This document shows positions 44,706 through 55,223 of a stretch of DNA of 64,000 nucleotides, one piece after another. Each line of letters opens with the position of its first letter. The first letter of the stretch is position 1. The stretch comes from an uncultured Aliiroseovarius sp. (GTDB taxonomy: Bacteria > Pseudomonadota > Alphaproteobacteria > Rhodobacterales > Rhodobacteraceae). Both the position numbers and the translations under genes were made by a program. The notes below the pieces were generated by a model. The model was given only the letters and a program-made list of their open reading frames with translations. It was not told where the DNA came from and searched no databases. The stretch spans positions 124,001 through 188,000 of the forward strand of contig NZ_CANMFT010000008.1 of assembly GCF_947497285.1 (NCBI RefSeq). The letters run 5' to 3'.

Positions 44706-46460
44706 ATGACGCGTCAGATAACCGGAGCGAAAATGGTGGTTCAAGCCCTGAAGGATCAGGGTGTGGACACGGTATTCGGCTATCCAGGGGGTGCCGTCCT
44801 TCCGATCTATGACGAAATATTCCAGCAAAATGATATTCGCCACATTCTTGTGCGCCACGAACAAGGGGCTGTGCACGCGGCCGAAGGCTATGCGCGTTCG
44901 ACCGGCAAACCCGGCGTCGTTCTGGTAACCTCGGGCCCCGGTGCGACAAACGCGGTGACCGGGCTGACCGATGCGTTGCTGGATTCGATCCCGCTTGTGG
45001 TGCTGACCGGACAGGTGCCGACCTTCATGATCGGCACGGACGGGTTTCAAGAGGCGGACACCGTCGGCATCACCCGCCCTTGCACCAAACACAACTGGCT
45101 GGTGAAAGAGACAGACAAGCTGGCGGAAACGATCCATCAGGCGTTTCACGTCGCAACCTCGGGTCGCCCGGGGCCAACGCTTGTCGATATTCCGAAGGAT
45201 GTGCAGTTCGCCACCGGCACTTATACACCGCCCGCGAAGGCCGAAACCGGTCACTACGCGCCCCGTCTGCGTGGCGACACAGAGGCGATCACCGCGTTGG
45301 TCGAAGCCATGGAGACCGCGAAACGTCCGATCTTCTATACCGGCGGCGGCGTGATCAACTCGGGCCCGGAGGCCTGCCAGCTTCTGCGCGAACTTGTTGC
45401 CGCGACGGGCTTTCCCATCACCTCAACCCTGATGGGTCTGGGGGCCTATCCCGCGTCAGGCGAACATTGGCTGGGCATGTTGGGCATGCATGGGCTTTAT
45501 GAAGCCAACATGGCGATGCATGATTGCGACCTGATGATCTGCGTCGGCGCACGTTTTGATGACCGGATCACCGGGCGGATGGATGCGTTCAGCCCCGGAT
45601 CGAAAAAGGCGCATATCGACATTGATCCCAGCTCGGTCAACAAGGTGATCCATGTGGACATTCCGATCATCGGCGATGTCGGGCATGTGCTTGAAGACAT
45701 GTTAAAAATCTGGAAGGCGCGCGGCCGCAAAACCAATGGCGAGGCGCTGGCCGGATGGACCCAACAGATTGCAGACTGGCGCGCGCGCAACTGCCTGTCC
45801 TACCGCAACTCGGACGAGATCATCCAGCCACAATACGCTTTGGAACGGCTGGAGGCGCTGACCAAAGGGGCGGATCGCTATGTCGCCACCGAAGTTGGCC
45901 AGCACCAGATGTGGGCGGCTCAATTTCTTGGCTTCGAGGAACCGAACCGCTGGCTGACATCGGGTGGCCTGGGAACCATGGGCTATGGTTTGCCCGCCTC
46001 TCTGGGCGCGCAAATTGCCCATCCCGACGCCGTGGTCATCAACGTGGCCGGCGACGCCAGCTGGCTGATGAACATGCAGGAAATGGGCACCGCCGTTCAG
46101 TTCCGCGCGCCCATCAAGCAGTTCATCCTGAACAACGAACGCCTGGGTATGGTGCGCCAGTGGCAAGAGCTGTTGCACGGCGAACGCTATAGCCAAAGCT
46201 GGTCGGAAAGCCTGCCTGATTTCGTGAAGCTGGCCGAGGCATTTGGCTGTAAAGGTCGACAAGTGTCGGACCCGGCCGAGCTGGACGACGCCATTCAGGA
46301 AATGCTGGATTATGACGGCCCGTTTATTCTGGATGTGCTTGTCGAAAAGCACGCGAACTGCTTCCCGATGATCCCGTCGGGCGAACCGCACAACAAGATG
46401 CTTCTGGGCGAAGCCGAGACGCAGGGCGTCATCGGTGCCTCGGGCGCGACGCTGGTATAA
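44706..46460 (+). CDS. ilvB: Acetolactate synthase large (catalytic) subunit
   Basis: ThDP-dependent first step of Val/Leu/Ile synthesis. 584 residues. The activating Glu is Glu52 in [15 protein letters not shown]; the FAD-binding middle domain has [11 protein letters not shown]; the ThDP/Mg motif is [14 protein letters not shown] through [21 protein letters not shown] lies upstream of ATG 44706. Expression is set by the attenuator in front. The name ilvI would be equally valid for this two-gene arrangement. Confidence 0.97.
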   Translation: MTRQITGAKMVVQALKDQGVDTVFGYPGGAVLPIYDEIFQQNDIRHILVRHEQGAVHAAEGYARSTGKPGVVLVTSGPGATNAVTGLTDALLDSIPLVVLTGQVPTFMIGTDGFQEADTVGITRPCTKHNWLVKETDKLAETIHQAFHVATSGRPGPTLVDIPKDVQFATGTYTPPAKAETGHYAPRLRGDTEAITALVEAMETAKRPIFYTGGGVINSGPEACQLLRELVAATGFPITSTLMGLGAYPASGEHWLGMLGMHGLYEANMAMHDCDLMICVGARFDDRITGRMDAFSPGSKKAHIDIDPSSVNKVIHVDIPIIGDVGHVLEDMLKIWKARGRKTNGEALAGWTQQIADWRARNCLSYRNSDEIIQPQYALERLEALTKGADRYVATEVGQHQMWAAQFLGFEEPNRWLTSGGLGTMGYGLPASLGAQIAHPDAVVINVAGDASWLMNMQEMGTAVQFRAPIKQFILNNERLGMVRQWQELLHGERYSQSWSESLPDFVKLAEAFGCKGRQVSDPAELDDAIQEMLDYDGPFILDVLVEKHANCFPMIPSGEPHNKMLLGEAETQGVIGASGATLV

Positions 46461-46473
46461 GGAGGGCTGAGAC

Positions 46474-47040
46474 ATGTCTGCACTGAAGATCAAAAAAGGC
46501 TCGTCACGCAAATCGGCTTATGACCTGCGCGATCCCAACTCCGACGTGGTGGAAAGCCATACACTGGCCTGCGTCGTGGACAACGAAGCAGGCGTTCTGG
46601 CCCGCGTTATCGGTCTTTTCGCCGGTCGCGGCTATAACATCGAAAGCCTGACCGTGGCCGAAGTTGACCACAAGGGCCATCTGTCGCGGATCACCATCGT
46701 GACCACCGGCACACCCGCAGTGATCGAACAAATCAAGGCGCAACTGGGCCGCATCGTGCCCGTGCATGAAGTGCATGACCTGACCGTCGAAGGCCGTTCG
46801 GTCGAACGCGAGCTTGCCTTGTTCAAAGTCGAGGGCTCTGGCGACAAACGGGTCGAGGCCTTGCGCCTGGCCGACATTTTCCGCGCCAATGTCGTCGATA
46901 GCACGCTGGACAGTTTTGTCTTTGAAATCACCGGGACAACCGAAAAAATTGATGCGTTTGCTGACCTGATGCGCCCGTTGGGCCTGATCGAGGTTGCGCG
47001 CACCGGCGTTGCGGCCTTGTCGCGTGGCGCTCTGGTCTGA
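46474..47040 (+). CDS. ilvN: Acetolactate synthase small (regulatory) subunit
   Basis: Valine-sensing subunit of 188 residues. The ACT domain is at residues 30-105 (HTLACVVDNEAGVLARVIGLFAGRGYNIESLTV), followed by the second ACT-like C-terminal domain (ELALFKVEGSGDKRVEALRLADIFRANVVD). Separated from ilvB by 13 bases with AAGGAGG inside, so tightly cotranscribed. Also called ilvH. Confidence 0.96.
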   Translation: MSALKIKKGSSRKSAYDLRDPNSDVVESHTLACVVDNEAGVLARVIGLFAGRGYNIESLTVAEVDHKGHLSRITIVTTGTPAVIEQIKAQLGRIVPVHEVHDLTVEGRSVERELALFKVEGSGDKRVEALRLADIFRANVVDSTLDSFVFEITGTTEKIDAFADLMRPLGLIEVARTGVAALSRGALV

Positions 47041-47068
47041 TCACCGCGCCTCCGTCCAGAAAATTTGT

Positions 47069-47098
47069 GCCCGCCTCGGAAACGTGGCGGGCGCATTT
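47069..47098. terminator. Hairpin between ilvN and the convergent cold-shock-like gene
   Basis: GCCCGCC (47069-47075) and GGCGGGC (47086-47092), 7-bp stem with a 10-nt loop. Tails are ATTT on one strand and AAATTTT on the other after a few bases, so termination is possible both ways. Confidence 0.5.
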
Positions 47099-47112
47099 CG
47101 TTCAAAGTCGCG

Positions 47113-47400
47113 TCAGGCCACGACGCGAAGGCGCGACCGTTCCGGCGCGGGCTCATAGCTGGCCAGCACCTGCCCCGGATCGACCGTCCCCGGCAACACG
47201 GCAATCGCGTCGATGCGCTGCACGGTCCGAAAGCCGTTTCTTTCCTCAAGCTCAAAGCGGATCTGCGTTCCACGATGAAAATTGATGACTGGCCCCGCCG
47301 TTTCAACCTCGGGTCCGATATAGGCAAGCGGCCCCTGATCTTCGCACCAGACCAAGCCAACGCTCTTTTCGGCGTTATACCACAGGATTATCCCCAACAT
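47113..47400 (-). CDS. Degenerate cold-shock-fold protein
   Basis: Protein of 95 residues whose first half reads like a cold-shock domain: GIILWYNAEKSVGLVWCEDQG against the usual GTVKWFNxxKGFGFI. RNP1 is altered to KSVGLVW and RNP2 to LAYIG, so most nucleic-acid-contacting aromatics are gone. A further strand set (INFHRGTQIRFELEE) completes the OB-like pattern, and the C-terminus is basic. ATG 47400 has GGAG 6 bases upstream, better than the track's ATG 47412. It may bind something other than single-stranded RNA. Assignment is by resemblance. Confidence 0.72.
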   Translation of the reverse strand: MLGIILWYNAEKSVGLVWCEDQGPLAYIGPEVETAGPVINFHRGTQIRFELEERNGFRTVQRIDAIAVLPGTVDPGQVLASYEPAPERSRLRVVA

Positions 47401-47412
47401 GCGCGTCTCCAT

Positions 47413-47654
47413 TCTTTGGAGTTATTCTAGAAGCAGGTTGCGGCAGAAACAGGGCAAATATCAATTTTAAGCGCCGCTGCATGGCGTCATTGCGCAGCTT
47501 TTCCGACGCTAAGGCGCGTCAAATCGATCGGATTCAGCGCATTATTTGCCCCAACGTCAATTTGATCATTTTCGTTAGGAATCAGTGCGATACATAAAGG
47601 TATCTATGTATTTGAATGCGGAGAGGCGCAAGATCACCCCAAACCCGCCAAGCC
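47413..47654. other. Gap between cold-shock-like gene and nrdJ terminator
   Basis: No coding frame of substance. An inverted repeat ATACATA-N8-TATGTAT lies at 47590-47611; it may be an operator or chance AT-rich symmetry. The upstream end probably contains the promoter of the minus-strand cold-shock-like gene. Confidence 0.4.
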
Positions 47655-47683
47655 AAAAAGAATGGGGCGCCCGAAGGCACCCC
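47655..47683 (-). terminator. UUCG-tetraloop terminator of nrdJ
   Basis: On the minus strand GGGGTGCC-TTCG-GGCGCCCC is an 8-bp stem (one G-U pair) closed by a TTCG loop, followed by ATTCTTTTT. It lies 178 bases beyond the nrdJ stop, leaving a long 3' untranslated region. Confidence 0.85.
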
Positions 47684-47860
47684 AGTTTCGCTGATAAGGC
47701 TCGTGATTGATACTGCCCGATTTGTTTTTTACCTGCGGCCCTATCCGCGTCAGGGGGCGAGCGCACCCGCCCCGTGTCATGTCGGGTGGGCGGCATAGCC
47801 GCCCTACCCCTATTTCGCCGATTGCCACCCCTTGGGAAAAGCGGCAACCAGCGGAAGATC

Positions 47861-50800
47861 TTAGCTGCAGCCCGTGGTCGAGCCGCAGGTGTTGCACTTC
47901 ATGCAAGTGCCGTTACGCACCAATGTGTAGTTGCCACATTCGCCGCAAGGGTCACCCTCGTAGCCTTGCATCTTGGCTTTGGTGCGCGCGTCGATCTTGT
48001 TGATCGTGCCCGCCGAAATCGCTGTCTCGCTGACCAGCGTTTCGGTCACGGTCGTCGTCACGCCCGACGTTTCCGGAACCAATGTGTTCAGAACACCCAC
48101 CGGATCAGTGCCGGTCAGCATGGTTTCTTCCGCGCCGGCCCCACCCTGCAAGACCATCAGCTCTTGCGGCATGCGCTTGCGCAGATATCCGGTCGAGCTG
48201 ATTTGCTTCAACACTTCCAAGGACTTAGTGGCGGCGGTTTCCGTCATTTCCTGAACGTTGGCGACGCCTTCTTCCTGACCACGGCCCAGATCGTCGAAGG
48301 CAGCGCCCTCAGGCTTCACATGCGCCAGATCGGTGCGGTCCAGGTAGGACACGGCCAGTTCGCGGAAGATGTAATCCAGGATTGAGGTCGCGTTCTTGAT
48401 TGAATCGTTGCCCTGCACCATCCCAGCCGGTTCAAACTTGGTGAAGGTGAAGGCGTCGACGAATTCCTCCAACGGCACGCCGTATTGCAGGCCGACCGAC
48501 ACCGCGATGGCGAAGTTGTTCATCATCGCGCGGAAGCCAGCTCCTTCCTTGTGCATGTCGATGAAGATCTCGCCCAGATTGCCGTCTTCGTATTCGCCGG
48601 TGCGCAGGTAAACCTTGTGCCCGCCAACGATGGCTTTCTGGGTGTAGCCCTTGCGACGTTCGGGCAGCTTTTCACGGCCACGCGCCACTTCCTTGATCAC
48701 GATTTTCTCGATGATCTTCTCGGCCAGTGTCACGGCTTTATCGTGGGTCGAACCCGATGCGAGGATCTCTTCGGCTTCTTCGTCATCTTCGACCAGTGCC
48801 GCAGCCAGCGGCTGGCTGAGTTTCGAGCCATCGCGATAGAGCGCGTTCGCCTTGATCCCCAACGACCAGCTCAGCTCATACGCCTTCTGACAGTCTTCAA
48901 TCGTCGCGTCGTTCGCCATGTTGATGGTTTTCGAGATTGCGCCGGAAATGAAGCTCTGCGCCGCCGCCATCATATAGATATGGCTGTCAACATTCAGGAA
49001 ACGCTTGCCTTTTTTGCCGCACGGGTTGGCGCAGTCGAAGACGCTGTAATGCTCTTCCTTCAGGTGTGGCGCGCCTTCCAACGTCATCGTGCCGCACACA
49101 TGGTCGTTGGCCGCGTCGATGTCCTTGCGGGTGAAACCAAGGTGGCTGAGCAGGCTGAAATCGGGGTTGTTCAGCTTCTCGGTCGGGATGCCCAGCACGT
49201 TGGTGCAGAACTCTTCGCCCAGCGTCCACTGGTTGAACACGAAACGGATGTCGAAGGCGGACGGCAGTGCCGCCTCGATCTTGTCGATCTCGTTTTGGCC
49301 GAAGCCGTGCCCGATCAGGGTCGTGTGGTTGATCCCCGGCGCGTTGCCGATGGTGCCGTGCCCCACGGCGTAGCTGATGATCTCTTCAATCTCGGACGAG
49401 GCATAGCCAAGCTTTTCAAGCGCTGCGGGAACCGAGCGGTTGATGATCTTGAAATAACCGCCACCCGCCAATTTCTTGAACTTCACCAATGCGAAGTCAG
49501 GCTCGATCCCTGTGGTGTCACAATCCATCACCAGACCAATGGTGCCGGTTGGCGCAATCACAGACACTTGCGCGTTGCGGTAGCCGTGCTTTTCACCCAG
49601 CGCCAGCGCTTCGTCCCACGCGCCCATGGCCAGATCGACCAGCTTGGCATCGGGGCAGTTTTTCTGGTCCAGCGGCAAAGGTTTGATCGCCAGATCCTCA
49701 TAGCCGTCTTTCGCGCCGTAAGCGGCGGTGCGGTGGTTGCGAATGACGCGCAGCATGTGGTCCTTGTTGCGCTCGTAGCCTTCGAACGCGCCCAACTCGC
49801 TCGCCATTTCGGCAGAGGTCGCATAGGACACGCCCGACAGGATCGCGGTCAGCGCCCCGCACATCGCGCGGCCTTCAGCCGAGTCGTAACCAAAGCCCAT
49901 GTTCATCAGCAGACCGCCGATATTGGCATAGCCCAGACCCAACGTGCGGAAGACATAGCTGCGTTCGGCGATCTCTTTCGACGGGAACTGCGCCATCATC
50001 ACCGAGATTTCCAGCGTGATCGTCCACAGGCGGGTCGCGTGCATGTAGTCTTCGGCCTGGAACACGCCGTCCTTCAGGAAGGTCAGCAGGTTCATCGAGG
50101 CGAGGTTACAGGCGGTGTCGTCCAGAAACATATATTCCGAGCACGGGTTCGAGCCGCGGATCGCGCCATCTTCGGGGCATGTGTGCCACGCATTGACCGT
50201 GTCGTGATACTGGATGCCGGGATCAGCACAGGCCCATGCCGCGTGACCGATCTGGTCCCACAGATCGCGCGCCTTGATGGTCTTGGCGACCGAGCCATCG
50301 GTGCGGCGGATCAGTTCCCAGTCGGCGTCGGCCTCAACAGCTTTCAGATAAGCGTCAGTGACGCGCACCGAGTTGTTCGAGTTCTGGCCCGATACAGTCG
50401 CATAGGCTTCGCTGTCCCAGTCGGTGTCATAGGTCGGGAACTCGATCGAGCCATAGCCTTGCTTGGCGTAATCCAGCACGCGCTTAACGTAAACTTCGGG
50501 GATTGCGACTTTTTTCGCGGCCCGAATGACGCCTTTCAGGGTCTCGTTCACCTTGGGATCATAGGCGTCTTCCTCGGCCCCGTCCCATGCGCGGATGGCG
50601 GCAAAGATGTGGTTCAGATGCTCTTCGTGCATCTTCGAGCCCGCGACCAACGAGGCCACTTTCTGCTCTTCCTTGACCTTCCAGTTGATGTATTCCTCGA
50701 TATCCGGGTGGTCGCTGTCCACGATCACCATCTTGGCCGCACGGCGCGTGGTGCCGCCCGACTTGATCGCGCCAGCAGCACGGTCACCAATCTTCAGGAA

Positions 50801-51568
50801 CCCCATCAGGCCGGACGACTTACCGCCACCGGACAGATTCTCGTTGGCCGCCCGCAAGGACGAGAAGTTGGTGCCGGTGCCCGAGCCGTATTTGAACAAA
50901 CGTGCCTCGCGGACCCACAGATCCATTATGCCGCCGTCACCCACCAGATCATCGCCAACAGACTGGATGAAGCAGGCGTGGGGCTGCGGATGCTCATAGC
51001 TCGACTTGGATTTGGTCAGCTTGCGGGTCTTGTGATCGACGTAATAGTGACCTTGAGCGGGGCCATCGATGCCGTAGGCCCAATGCAGGCCGGTGTTGAA
51101 CCACTGGGGCGAGTTCGGGGCCGCGCGTTGGCTGGCCAGCATGTGGCGCATTTCGTCGAAATAGGCTTTGGCGTCGGCCTCGGTGGTGAAATAACCACCC
51201 TTCCAACCCCAATAGGTCCACGCACCCGCCAGACGATCAAACACTTGCTTGGCCGAGGTCTCGCCGCCGAAGCGGTCTTCTTTGGGAAGGTCTGCCAGCG
51301 CCTTGTCGTCGGGAACCGAGCGCCACAGGAATTCAGGAACACCCTTTTCTTTCACGCGCTTCAGGGCAGCAGGCACACCGGCTTTGCGGAAATATTTCTG
51401 CGCGATCACGTCCGAGGCGACTTGGCTCCAGGCAGATGGGACTTCGCAATCGTCCAGTTTGAACACGATGGTCCCATCTGGGTTTCGAATTTCCGAAGAT
51501 GTGGTGATGAAATCCAGATCGGAATAAGCGTCTTTGCCTGCCTTGGTAAACTTACGTTCAATCTTCAT
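47861..51568 (-). CDS. nrdJ: Vitamin B12-dependent (class II) ribonucleotide reductase
   Basis: Reduces ribonucleotides to deoxyribonucleotides with an adenosylcobalamin radical, independent of oxygen. 1235 residues. Family marks: LKDD-like N-terminus, [21 protein letters not shown] with active-site Cys and Asn, the radical-site [19 protein letters not shown] segment, an internal insert, and a TSCPD-type zinc/redox tail ([22 protein letters not shown]...GCS) supplying reducing cysteines. This enzyme ties DNA synthesis to the cobalamin genes found at 10-30 kb. An NrdR box is 200 bases upstream. The 1047-aa antisense frame is not a gene. Confidence 0.97.
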   Translation of the reverse strand: MKIERKFTKAGKDAYSDLDFITTSSEIRNPDGTIVFKLDDCEVPSAWSQVASDVIAQKYFRKAGVPAALKRVKEKGVPEFLWRSVPDDKALADLPKEDRFGGETSAKQVFDRLAGAWTYWGWKGGYFTTEADAKAYFDEMRHMLASQRAAPNSPQWFNTGLHWAYGIDGPAQGHYYVDHKTRKLTKSKSSYEHPQPHACFIQSVGDDLVGDGGIMDLWVREARLFKYGSGTGTNFSSLRAANENLSGGGKSSGLMGFLKIGDRAAGAIKSGGTTRRAAKMVIVDSDHPDIEEYINWKVKEEQKVASLVAGSKMHEEHLNHIFAAIRAWDGAEEDAYDPKVNETLKGVIRAAKKVAIPEVYVKRVLDYAKQGYGSIEFPTYDTDWDSEAYATVSGQNSNNSVRVTDAYLKAVEADADWELIRRTDGSVAKTIKARDLWDQIGHAAWACADPGIQYHDTVNAWHTCPEDGAIRGSNPCSEYMFLDDTACNLASMNLLTFLKDGVFQAEDYMHATRLWTITLEISVMMAQFPSKEIAERSYVFRTLGLGYANIGGLLMNMGFGYDSAEGRAMCGALTAILSGVSYATSAEMASELGAFEGYERNKDHMLRVIRNHRTAAYGAKDGYEDLAIKPLPLDQKNCPDAKLVDLAMGAWDEALALGEKHGYRNAQVSVIAPTGTIGLVMDCDTTGIEPDFALVKFKKLAGGGYFKIINRSVPAALEKLGYASSEIEEIISYAVGHGTIGNAPGINHTTLIGHGFGQNEIDKIEAALPSAFDIRFVFNQWTLGEEFCTNVLGIPTEKLNNPDFSLLSHLGFTRKDIDAANDHVCGTMTLEGAPHLKEEHYSVFDCANPCGKKGKRFLNVDSHIYMMAAAQSFISGAISKTINMANDATIEDCQKAYELSWSLGIKANALYRDGSKLSQPLAAALVEDDEEAEEILASGSTHDKAVTLAEKIIEKIVIKEVARGREKLPERRKGYTQKAIVGGHKVYLRTGEYEDGNLGEIFIDMHKEGAGFRAMMNNFAIAVSVGLQYGVPLEEFVDAFTFTKFEPAGMVQGNDSIKNATSILDYIFRELAVSYLDRTDLAHVKPEGAAFDDLGRGQEEGVANVQEMTETAATKSLEVLKQISSTGYLRKRMPQELMVLQGGAGAEETMLTGTDPVGVLNTLVPETSGVTTTVTETLVSETAISAGTINKIDARTKAKMQGYEGDPCGECGNYTLVRNGTCMKCNTCGSTTGCS

Positions 51569-51767
51569 GTGCCCCGTCTGTCCTTCATGCGCTGTGGCGG
51601 CTCGCGTCTTGGCGCGGGTCCACCTTGATCAATACCTTCTGCGCTGATCACAAAGGACCGGAAACAAAGAAAACCCCTCCCCTCCGAGACGTGAAAACAC
51701 CGCTTCGGACCAAAGTGACCTATTGGGTCATGTCAAATTTGTTTCACTGTCCCGCAACAACCTGCCG

Positions 51768-51783
51768 CCACTATATGTTGTGG
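51768..51783. promoter_or_regulatory. NrdR box upstream of nrdJ
   Basis: CCACTATATGTTGTGG fits the 16-bp NrdR pattern (aCaCwAtATaTwGtgt) at nearly all conserved places. On the minus strand it contains TATAGT, a possible -10. A second box at the usual one-to-three-turn spacing is not evident; a weaker GGATATCC symmetry lies at 51844-51853. Confidence 0.65.
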
Positions 51784-52315
51784 CTTGATGACCAGCGCCC
51801 ACAAGTTGGCGTAGAGACACCTATCAGGTCAACGAAAAATTATGGGATATCCACAACTCTTTTCCATTGACCTGAGGGGCATGTTCATTCTGCAAGAAAG
51901 TGGCGTTTGATTCCCCCGCGCCGACAACCCCTGCGTGTATTGAGTTTTTTCTATTTATGGGGCTGGTTTATCTGACAAAGGCAAGGTGGCGCCTGAATAG
52001 CATCAAGGTCGCAAAACACCGCGCGCGTGTATTTTGTGGCAGCCGGCCGCGCCCGGAGCATCCGTCACACTGAAAATCATTGTGCACCTGCAGAAACTCA
52101 ACAAATCAAGGCGCTCGTGCCTGAACGCGTGTCCTGTTCGCAACAGGCTTGCCCCTGTCCTTGCCCAAGCGCGCGGCGTGACGAACAGAATCGGCAGAGT
52201 AGACAGCAAGGGGGACCATGGCGTTTTCAGACCACCACATCAGACACAACATCTTGGGTCAGCCCACACCCGTTTGGCGGAAAAACCTTGTCTGCAGGAT
52301 GGTCAAGAAAGGTGG
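51784..52315. other. 532-base gap between the nrdJ control region and tRNA-Pro
   Basis: Several frames open here but none looks like a known protein, and codon use is uneven. I saw no conserved ncRNA such as RNase P, tmRNA or 6S. The region before 51900 is AT-rich and probably holds promoter elements of nrdJ on the minus strand. The tRNA promoter is on the other side (above 52392). Confidence 0.45.
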
Positions 52316-52392
52316 TGGTCGGGACGGCAAGATTCGAACTTGCGACCTACGGTACCCAAAACCGTCGCGCTACCAGGCTGCGCTACGCCCCG
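52316..52392 (-). tRNA. tRNA-Pro (UGG anticodon)
   Basis: 77 bases including an encoded CCA. Acceptor CGGGGCG / CGTCCCG (one G-U pair), D arm GCGC-AGCCTGGTA-GCGC, anticodon arm ACGGT-TTTGGGT-ACCGT with anticodon TGG, T arm GCAAG-TTCGAAT-CTTGC. Confidence 0.97.
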
Positions 52393-52472
52393 AACGCCCT
52401 CTCCATAGCGACCGTTCCGCATGATGAAAAGAGCAAAACGCCGCGCGGGCCAGCATCAATCGCAAGAAGTCG

Positions 52473-52970
52473 TCATTCAGGCGCATCACAAGGCCATGCG
52501 GCGCGCGTTTGATCCAATGCAGGGTGGCGCAAAACACTGCCCGTGGTGATGCCCAGACGATCTGTCATCCCGCCGTTCACTTCGAGGACGGCCAGTATAT
52601 CGGATCCGCCCGGAATGGGGGTCAGGTCAAGTGGCAGGGCGTTTTCATGGATCGACGCCACAGTCCCATCTGCGCGCAGAAACAGCATATCCAACGCGAT
52701 AAGCGTGTCCTTCATCCAAAAGCTCACATTCTGTGGGGCCTCAAACAGAAACAGCATGCCGTGGCTGGCCGCCATGTCTTCGCGGTGCATCAACCCGCGC
52801 GCCCGGTCGGCGGGGGTCTGTGCCAGCTCGACGGTGAAACGTGCCACGCCCCAGTCACCGCGCAAATCCACATGTGTCGGGCTGCAATCACCAGCCGCGG
52901 CGGCGATGGAGGTTGCCGCCCAGACCCAAAGGCTGACCCCGACGTTCCGTCCAAAGGAGGAAAGCCGCAT
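52473..52970 (-). CDS. Exported DUF192 protein
   Basis: Protein of 165 residues: a signal peptide (VSLWVWAATSIAAAAGDCSP) and a DUF192 domain with FTVELAQTPADRARGLMHRE, GMLFLFE, NVSFWMKDTLIALDMLF and NGGMTDRLGITTG, the family's ordered blocks. Function unknown; the fold is compact and periplasmic. Follows the double cold-shock gene after 6 bases, so cotranscribed. Confidence 0.92.
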   Translation of the reverse strand: MRLSSFGRNVGVSLWVWAATSIAAAAGDCSPTHVDLRGDWGVARFTVELAQTPADRARGLMHREDMAASHGMLFLFEAPQNVSFWMKDTLIALDMLFLRADGTVASIHENALPLDLTPIPGGSDILAVLEVNGGMTDRLGITTGSVLRHPALDQTRAAWPCDAPE

Positions 52971-52976
52971 CTCAGA

Positions 52977-53516
52977 TCACTCTTTTTCGTGGATCGCTGC
53001 GTCCCAAGCCGACACGCTGACCGCCATGAAGCCCCGTTTGCCTTGGGCCGCGCGAAGGCTGATCGCCTCGCCGGGTTGCAAATCCGCCAGACCAGAGCGG
53101 CGCAGAACCTCGACATGGATAAAAACATCCTCGGGGCGGCCGAACACATTGGCAAAACCGAAGCCTTTGGCCTTGTCGAACCACTTGACGCGCGCAGGCT
53201 CTACCGGCCCGACATCTTCGGGGTCGACCAGCCCTTCGGCAAATTCTTCCAACTGGTGAAGTCCACCATCTGCGGGTGGCTCGATCGACAGAACACTGAC
53301 CGCCTGACGGCCCCGATCCGTGGACTGTACCGTGATTTCGATCCGCGACCCGTCAGCCACCGAGCTTTGCCCGAAGTTGCGCAAGACATTGGCGTGAAGC
53401 AGAATATCTGCCCCGCCCTCGTCCGCAATGACGAAGCCAAACCCCTTGCTCGGGTCAAACCACTTGACTTGCCCGTGCACGACCACTGGCTCTTGCGCGT
53501 CGCTGGCTAGCGCCAT
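52977..53516 (-). CDS. Double cold-shock-domain protein
   Basis: 179 residues with two complete cold-shock domains: GQVKWFDPSKGFGFVIADEGGADILLHANVL (residues about 15-80) and ARVKWFDKAKGFGFANVFGRPEDVFIHVEVL (about 108-175), linked by an acidic spacer. The RNP1 KGFGF is kept in both; RNP2 is LLHA in the first and VFIH in the second. An alphaproteobacterial arrangement often linked to stationary phase or stress. AGAGG lies 6 bases ahead of ATG 53516. Confidence 0.94.
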   Translation of the reverse strand: MALASDAQEPVVVHGQVKWFDPSKGFGFVIADEGGADILLHANVLRNFGQSSVADGSRIEITVQSTDRGRQAVSVLSIEPPADGGLHQLEEFAEGLVDPEDVGPVEPARVKWFDKAKGFGFANVFGRPEDVFIHVEVLRRSGLADLQPGEAISLRAAQGKRGFMAVSVSAWDAAIHEKE

Positions 53517-53630
53517 TTGAAACCTCTAGAATTTCGCATCCCCAGCTCCATAAATGGGACTAATGCGCAGGTGACGCAAGACCTAATAACCTATACTTTT
53601 AGCTAGGCTACGCATCACAATTGCCCGAAA

Positions 53631-54236
53631 TCATGGGTTTAGTCGGGTGACAGACCACGGTGCGCCTGCCTCGGCCCGCGTCCAGCGAAACCGGTCATGA
53701 AGGCGGAATGCCCCGTCGGCCCAGAATTCTATTTCGACCGGCTTAAGTCGATATCCACCCCAAAACGGAGGCCGCGGCGGATGCGTGCCATGGGTCGCGG
53801 TCACCTTCGCGACCTCGGCCATCAACGCCGCTCGCGAGGCGAGCGGTTGGCTTTGTTGCGACGCCCAAGCGCCCAGCCGACTTTTCAGCGACCGTGACGC
53901 ATAATAGGCGTCGGCCTGCGGCCCCTCTTCGCGCGTTATCAACCCGCGCACCCTGATCTGACGGCGCAGGCTTTTCCAATGCATGACGAATGCGGCCTTG
54001 CCGGCTTGATCAAGCTCGTGCGCCTTGGCAGAGCCGAAGTTGGTGTAGAACACGAACGCATCGTCTTCGATGTCTTTCAACAGAACCATGCGCACATTGG
54101 GCAGGCCGTCTGCGTCCACCGTGGACAGGGCGATGGCGTTGGGATCGTTGGGCTCGGTTTTCTCAGCTTCGGTCAACCAGCTGCGTGCAATCACAAACGG
54201 ATCGTCGCCCGAAAATATCCCGCCTCTTTCCGTCAT
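53631..54236 (-). CDS. pdxH: Pyridoxamine/pyridoxine 5'-phosphate oxidase
   Basis: FMN enzyme oxidising PNP/PMP to PLP. 201 residues with the FMN-binding signature [61 protein letters not shown], and the normal ending RW... VTRLNP. The track's first 52 codons are dropped; ATG 54236 has AAGGA 8 bases upstream. It is divergent from fabI across 156 bases. PLP made here serves MetY and others. Confidence 0.96.
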   Translation of the reverse strand: MTERGGIFSGDDPFVIARSWLTEAEKTEPNDPNAIALSTVDADGLPNVRMVLLKDIEDDAFVFYTNFGSAKAHELDQAGKAAFVMHWKSLRRQIRVRGLITREEGPQADAYYASRSLKSRLGAWASQQSQPLASRAALMAEVAKVTATHGTHPPRPPFWGGYRLKPVEIEFWADGAFRLHDRFRWTRAEAGAPWSVTRLNP

Positions 54237-54392
54237 GGTCGCATCCTTTCCTGCTCGTGCCACATATAAGCGCCTGCGCGATAAGGCGCCAATTGAATTC
54301 CAACCACGCAACGTCTTCGGTGCCAAGACTTGAAGAAGCAATGCCAATCGCCTAAACGGGCTTATTGCAGTATCTCGGGACGGGGAATACAT

Positions 54393-55211
54393 ATGTCGAC
54401 CGAATTGATGAAGGGCAAGCGCGGCCTGATCATGGGACTTGCCAATGACAAGTCCATCGCGTGGGGGATCGCGAAAGCCTGTGCCGAGGCCGGGGCAGAG
54501 CTGGCTTTTTCCTATCAGGGCGAAGCGCTGAAGAAGCGCGTCGGGCCGTTGGCTGACCAGCTTGGGTCAGACATCGTGCTGGAATGCGACGTGTCGGACC
54601 AAGGGTCGATCGACACCTTGTTCAGCACCCTTGAGGCAAAATGGGGCAAGCTCGACTTCGTCGTTCATGCCATTGGGTTCTCAGACAAAAACGAACTTCG
54701 CGGCCGCTATGTGGACACCAGCCCGGAAAACTTCCGGATGACAATGGACATCTCGGTCTATTCGTTCACTGCGGTGGCGCGGCGTGCCGCTGCCATGATG
54801 CCGGACGGGGGATCACTTCTGACGCTGACCTATTACGGCGCCGAACAGGTCATGCCGCATTATAACGTCATGGGCGTGGCGAAGGCCGCGCTTGAGGCCT
54901 CGGTGCGCTATATGGCCGAAGATCTGGGCAAGGATGGCATCCGGGTGAATTCCATCTCTGCGGGGCCAATCAAGACGCTTGCGGCCTCGGGCATTGGTGA
55001 TTTTCGCTATATCCTCAAATGGAACGAACTGAATTCCCCGCTGCGTCGCAACGTGACCATTCAGGATGTGGGAAACTCCGCGCTATATCTTCTGTCTGAC
55101 CTAGGGTCGGGGGTGACCGGCGAAACCCACCACGTTGACAGTGGTTATCATGTCGTCGGCATGAAGGCCGTCGACGCACCGGATATCGACGTGGCCACAG
55201 GCCGCAAGTAA
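54393..55211 (+). CDS. fabI: Enoyl-[acyl-carrier-protein] reductase (FabI)
   Basis: NADH-dependent last step of the fatty-acid elongation cycle; 272 residues of the SDR fold. The cofactor segment is [20 protein letters not shown]; the catalytic pair is Tyr and Lys in [20 protein letters not shown], with a second Tyr in [17 protein letters not shown] 54393 with GGGGA upstream; the 21 extra codons in the track are dropped. Followed by gpt after 12 bases. Confidence 0.96.
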   Translation: MSTELMKGKRGLIMGLANDKSIAWGIAKACAEAGAELAFSYQGEALKKRVGPLADQLGSDIVLECDVSDQGSIDTLFSTLEAKWGKLDFVVHAIGFSDKNELRGRYVDTSPENFRMTMDISVYSFTAVARRAAAMMPDGGSLLTLTYYGAEQVMPHYNVMGVAKAALEASVRYMAEDLGKDGIRVNSISAGPIKTLAASGIGDFRYILKWNELNSPLRRNVTIQDVGNSALYLLSDLGSGVTGETHHVDSGYHVVGMKAVDAPDIDVATGRK

Positions 55212-55223
55212 GGAGACCCAGAT

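Noticed and set aside
48485-51628. A 1047-codon open frame on the plus strand, antisense to almost all of nrdJ
   Set aside because: Long antisense frames are expected opposite genes with G/C-rich third positions. The translation shows no domain and mirrors the NrdJ codons; NrdJ itself is unmistakable.
52027-52512. Plus-strand ORFs of 120-160 aa over the tRNA-Pro region
   Set aside because: They read through the complement of a perfect tRNA and have no family likeness.
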